A stretch of 64,000 nt of DNA from Benincasa hispida (taxonomy: Eukaryota; Streptophyta; Magnoliopsida; Cucurbitales; Cucurbitaceae). The stretch spans positions 44,683,777-44,747,776 of the forward strand of contig NC_052354.1 of the NCBI RefSeq assembly GCF_009727055.1, given 5' to 3'. Each line of letters begins with the position of its first letter. The stretch's first letter is position 1. A program made the position numbers and the translations under genes. A model generated the notes under the pieces. It was not told the DNA's origin. It made no database searches and saw only the letters and a program-made list of their open reading frames with translations. Shown piece by piece: positions 59,924 through 64,000 of the stretch.

Positions 59924-61073
59924 CTGGGAAACATAAACATGAGAACTCAACTGCATTAAAGATAGCTATCTAGAAAATGGATAAAACGAGTTTGAGTTTT
60001 AAGTGGCTGGCTTCAAATTTAGTGCAAATTGCAAAAACCATCATGAAGTATGATGGGAGTTACAATTACGCCTTCAAACTTTCAATTGTAAAAGTTGGAC
60101 CCCCAAACTTCTACAAGTGTTAAAACTGGACCCTCAAACTTATCATAGTGGTAGAAATTGAGAAACTTATACAATCGATACAACTTTTATAATTATGTGA
60201 GTTTGATGGTCCAATTTTAGTATTTGTGTAAATTTGAGGGCTCAAGTTTTACAATTGAAAGTGCGAGGATATAATTGCAATTACCATCCTACTTTAGAGG
60301 TGGTTTTTGCAATTTGTCCAAAATTTTTTCTAACAAGTTATAACAACTAGCTATGTTTACACTGTCAACAAGAACTACCAGGGAATATTGTCCTCTGGAT
60401 GGTATACATATACAAAGGGTTCACCAAGAAATGCAGAAGTCAATAAACTACAAATTTCTACTCGAGGTCACAACAATCTGAATCCATAATAATTTATTTT
60501 TGATATGAGAAACTTGACTTTCATTCGGGAAAAAAAAAAAATGAAAGAATAACATATAAAGAAAGCAACTACAAGACGGCGGTCCAATCAAGTAAAATGA
60601 AACCTAACAAATAATTTCAAAAGGCTGAAAAATGAAGTTCAAATAGAATCAGAGAATCGAACAAGGTCTCAAGATTGAATTCCAGAGTAACCAAAACTAT
60701 GTAACCAACCATGCATTTGTTTAATTCAAACCAATTGAAACCCTAATCAATTGAAGAGTTCAATGGTCAAGAATCATTGAATTGATTCATAAATCAAGAT
60801 CAAGGCGATCAAAATTGTAATGGGCAACTACTAATGAATGATGCAAAACGTCCAACAATGCTCGTGTACATTGGGTGTTGAACTACGAATGAATGATGTA
60901 AGAATCGAAATGAAATAGGAAAAATATTACAACGAAAAAAGAAATGGTAAAAGTTTGCAGCCAAGAATCAAGAAAACCGTAGTAAGAAAGAACCCTAGAG
61001 CATAATAGCACAGCCTTGTTCCAGAAAGAAGAAGAAAAACGAAGAGAAATGCGAGGGATGGAAATGAATTCAC
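59924..61073 (-). other. Predicted 5'-UTR intron of UreF
   Basis: Donor AATTAAG|GTGAATTC (gene strand, 61,074/61,073) and acceptor TTTCCCAG|AATATATG (59,924/59,923) leave a 26-base leader before the ATG. It carries an A run (60,531-60,540) and a foldback element. Prediction from splice consensus only. Confidence 0.5.
60020..60325. mobile_element. Foldback MITE (copy 2) in the UreF 5'-UTR intron
   Basis: The left arm starts gcaaattgcaaaaaccatca and the right arm ends gaggtggtttttgcaatttg, so the two ends are inverted repeats. Pairing continues with interruptions for about 110 bases through ttacaattacg / attgcaatta, actttcaattgtaaaa / ttttacaattgaaagt and aactggaccctcaaa / tttgatggtccaatt. Total about 300 bases, non-coding. 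Confidence 0.75.
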
Positions 61074-61074
61074 C

Positions 61075-61104
61075 TTAATTGGAATGAAAATTGAAATCCA
61101 CCAT
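61075..61104 (-). CDS. Possible nine-codon uORF in the UreF leader
   Basis: ATG at 61,104 to TAA at 61,075 (MVDFNFHSN), ending one base before the predicted splice donor. Only relevant if transcription starts upstream of 61,104, which I cannot establish. Confidence 0.3.
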   Translation of the reverse strand: MVDFNFHSN

Positions 61105-61109
61105 GGAAT

Positions 61110-62225
61110 GTGATGTGAGGAAGTGATCAAATTTCGAAGGTCAAAACTAAGTCAACAGTCGGAAAGGAAGAAGCTGCTGAATTCTGCATTTTTCTTCTTT
61201 ATACACCATGTAGAGTTTTTGCTTTCTTTCTTTCTTTTTTATCCTATTTATTTATTTATTTAGCACCTAAAATTTTGGATTTGTAAAGACGTTTGTCATA
61301 GATTTTGAAAAATGGTGATTTATGATACAGACTAATAGTATGTTAATTATTCATCTCCTCGTATACTATTAAATAGGATTTATGATGACGATCGTACACT
61401 TTTGTTTAGGCTTTTTAGGCTTCATCTCCTCGTACACTATTAAATAGGATTCATCTCCTTGTACACTTTTGTTTAGGCTTTTTAGAAGTAAAAGTTGTTC
61501 CCACAAACCAACAAGGGTCCTTTCAGGATGCTGAAAATTCCCAGGAAATCACCCAACATAGGATTTCTCCAAGTTAAACACGCCTAACTTTGGAGTTTCT
61601 ATGATTGAGCCACTGAAAAGAAAGGTGCACCTTGTTGATATAAGTAGTAACTTTTAATTCTTTTAAGCCTTTCTTAATCATACTTTCATGTTCTTAGGAT
61701 CTCTCTCATTTGGATGTGATACCGTTCATTCATGTACCCCTCCTGAACTTGGGTCGTTACACTTCTCTTGTAATTCATTGATGTAATTCTCATTTATAGA
61801 TCAACTCAAGAATATGTCAACAAATTTAAAAAAAAAAAAAAAAGAAAGAAGGAAAGAAAATTCAACTAGTAAGGAGAGCGAGTAACTTAAGTGAGAATTG
61901 AATATCGATACGCGTACATACAATAGGACAATTCCATAATTTCACTTCGACAAAAGGTTATTGAACTTAAGGTTTAAAGAGGTATATCAACTTTCGTCTA
62001 GATCTTGTCAAATGGGTCATAAATATAAGTATATCCACAAAGAGAAAACTCCTTTCAATTTGTCTAGGTTACATCTCAATTAAGAGTTAGAGGTTCAAAT
62101 TTTTACCTCACCCTATTCTCATTCTTACTAATTGTGAACTTAAATAAATAAAGTAAAAAATACATTTTCCCTTCAACTTTTATTTGTAATAATTCAGTCA
62201 TTCGTTTGATAACTCTAAAAAGGAG
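61110..62225. other. Intergenic, upstream of UreF
   Basis: No gene seen. Contains a direct duplication of about 70 bases (catctcctcgta..., 61,352-61,422 and 61,423-61,490) and an A run at about 61,829-61,842. Confidence 0.55.
61352..61490 (+). repeat. Direct duplication of about 70 bp
   Basis: Both units begin catctcctcgta(t/c)actattaaatag and end cttttgtttaggctttttag. Confidence 0.8.
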
Positions 62226-64000
62226 CTATTATTCATAACTTCATTCGGACTTATTATTGGATTTTATGTATTTATTTGTGTTATTTTGTAGGTATCGAGC
62301 AATCAAGAGGTAGAATTGGCGATTTGAAGCTGAACGGGGTTGATTTGGAGCAAATTGAAGTTGATTTGAGTATCCGGGCTTCAAAAGAGTTAAAAAGACC
62401 AAAATGTCCCTGCCTCAATGTTGCATGATTTGCCTAGTCCCAACGCTTGCCTGACGCTTGAAGGTAGAATGAATGCCAAAGTGTAGGGCAACATTGCAAC
62501 ACTCCCATCAGCGTTGCAACGCTACGAACGTAGAGATGGAGATTCCCTAGCGCGTGTAAGCGAGTGTCAACCCAAGCGTTGTGCCTCTATGCCTAACGCT
62601 CGAAGCCAGCCGCGTTGCAGCATTGTAACGCTCTATCTAGCATTGCGACGCTACCATGTTTCTATAAATACCTTCCTTCGATTTTAGGTTAATTTCATGT
62701 TGAATTTCAATGGAGGCTGAGGAAAGGCCAAACTATCTTCTTTTCCTTTAATGTTTTCGGTATCATTAGATTAGGTTTTAGTTTTATTTTGGATTGTAAA
62801 CATGTATTGGCTTGAACTCTTGAATTTGTCTATGAATTTATGAATTGATTTTTATCTAGTTTCTTGTATCAAGAATTCAATATCAATTTCATGAGTTTTT
62901 TTTTGTTTTCAATTGATGTTGTAATTCTTAATTATGTTTTTCTTTGAATCTGTTTTAATTCTCAAGCATGATTATTGAGGTTTACTGTCACGCTTTATCG
63001 TGCATGTGCATGCTAATAGGTAGCAATAGTAATGAGGAATTTGATGGCTATTCCCAGGATGGTGGTTGGGATACCGCTCTCTTCTTGTAATAAAATCTGC
63101 ATGAAAGAACGTCAAGAAAGAATAATCATGATTTTTAGCCCAATTTTTTTTTTTTAAAAAAAAATCTTGTCTCTCATGCATCTTTAACTCATTGTTTTGT
63201 GAAATTAAAGTCTTGCATGCTTAGAATTGAGTTATCTGGTTTGTATTCCTGTTGTCACCCTGAAAGGTTCACCTTTGACTTAGGAGTAACCTTATTTGTT
63301 TTAGAGCAAAACTAGACAAAGTGGATAAAATAGAGCCTATTGTGTATAAAAAAAAGACAAAAAGAAAGAAAAGAAAATTAGTTGTAGTTCTAAGAAAAAA
63401 AACAAAAAACAAAAAAAAGAGCAATAAAGAATCGAAATAAGGCAATAGCTAGCTTGCTCACAAAAAAAATAGTGTGTGTGTATGCATGGATAAAGGTAAA
63501 AAGAGCTACCTCCGTCATGTCTAGTTAGGACCCCGCGAGGAAAGAGTGGATAGGTTCCCGACTATGGAGTGTGAAAGCTAGCCCTCTAGGTAAAATAAAT
63601 GCCCTTTATGTTGCATGTGTGTGTGTTTAGGCACCCTTGTCTTAATGTTACCCTCTTTTTTGCAAGTTTGGTATGTCCGAGGTTGATAACCGAGCCAGAG
63701 TAGAGAAAAAACGGACTGAGGACCTTATAAAAATTTTCCGGGCTGTGCAACTTAACTAGTAAGGCTCTAGACTTACTCATGCATGAATAGATTAAGAATC
63801 ATTCTTGAATTGTGCTTGATTGATTGATTGTAATTGAATTTCGTTCTTGATTACAAACTTTATTCTAATTGACTATTGAGACTGAAGTAGCAACTTTGCA
63901 ACTAGAGCTAGCATGTGTTTCATGATTGCATGAGTATGTGTTTCTACCTTGCTCGAGACGAGTCCAAATTAAGCTAGGAATAATAACTCTTTTCAAGAGC
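62226..64000. other. Repeat-like region, possibly part of an LTR retrotransposon
   Basis: The composition changes: a GC-richer stretch with ttgcaacgct words (62,440-62,650), a TATA-like tataaata at about 62,665, then a leader-like U5/5'-UTR type text (ggattgtaaacatgtattgg, accgctctcttcttgtaa). No coding domain appears before the window ends, so the assignment rests on texture alone. Confidence 0.35.

Noticed and set aside
62972..63181. Short minus-strand ORFs in the terminal region
   Set aside because: Low-complexity, unconserved, within repeat-like DNA.
1..64000. tRNA, rRNA or organelle-derived insertions
   Set aside because: I saw no tRNA cloverleaf arms, rRNA cores or plastid/mitochondrial gene text on reading both strands, although a covariance-model search was not possible.

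Overview
The window is nuclear DNA of a flowering plant: spliced genes with GT-AG introns, AT-rich spacers with long A/T runs, HDEL-type calreticulin, a vacuolar H+-pyrophosphatase and layers of Ty1/copia and Ty3/gypsy LTRs. The gag/pol and LTR wording resembles elements I know from Cucurbitaceae (melon and gourd relatives), but I cannot fix the species.

Layout. 1-20,583 is a nest of LTR retrotransposons: two LTRs of one family in opposite orientation (1-3,515), a degenerate copia element whose 5' LTR ends at 4,286 and whose internal region reaches about 19,381, a 2.3-kb gypsy-type solo LTR with perfect target duplication inside its leader (5,886-8,216), a second solo LTR in the last codons of its RNase H (17,100-19,220), and a truncated inverted LTR (19,727-20,583). 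This block carries clear assembly faults: about 4.3 kb is present twice around a 25-N gap, and a Nextera mate-pair junction adapter is embedded at 17,148-17,185.

20,584-62,225 is gene space with six genes: a universal stress protein (+, 22.5-25.6 kb), a 14-exon calreticulin (-, 27.9-31.1 kb) with UPRE and ERSE elements in its promoter, a type I vacuolar H+-pyrophosphatase (-, 38.6-45.9 kb) carrying a one-base frameshift in its seventh coding exon, a RluA-type RNA pseudouridine synthase (-, 47.9-50.2 kb), a small SHG1/BOD1-domain protein (+, 56.1-58.1 kb) and the urease accessory protein UreF (-, 59.2-59.9 kb, with a 5'-UTR intron). Between them lie an ABCF-type ATPase pseudogene (26.6-27.2 kb), a Mutator-like/plant-mobile-domain element remnant (about 50.9-54.9 kb), foldback MITEs and small tandem repeats. 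62,226-64,000 looks like more repeat-derived DNA.

The genes are housekeeping or stress functions (ER folding and calcium, tonoplast energisation, RNA modification, chromatin, nickel-urease maturation, stress nucleotide binding). They do not form an operon or pathway. I found no convincing new biological system. The strongest unusual signals are the adapter chimera, the duplicated gap flank, the pyrophosphatase frameshift, the nested opposed LTRs, the rearranged MULE/PMD element and a foldback family shared between 35 kb and the UreF 5'-UTR intron.
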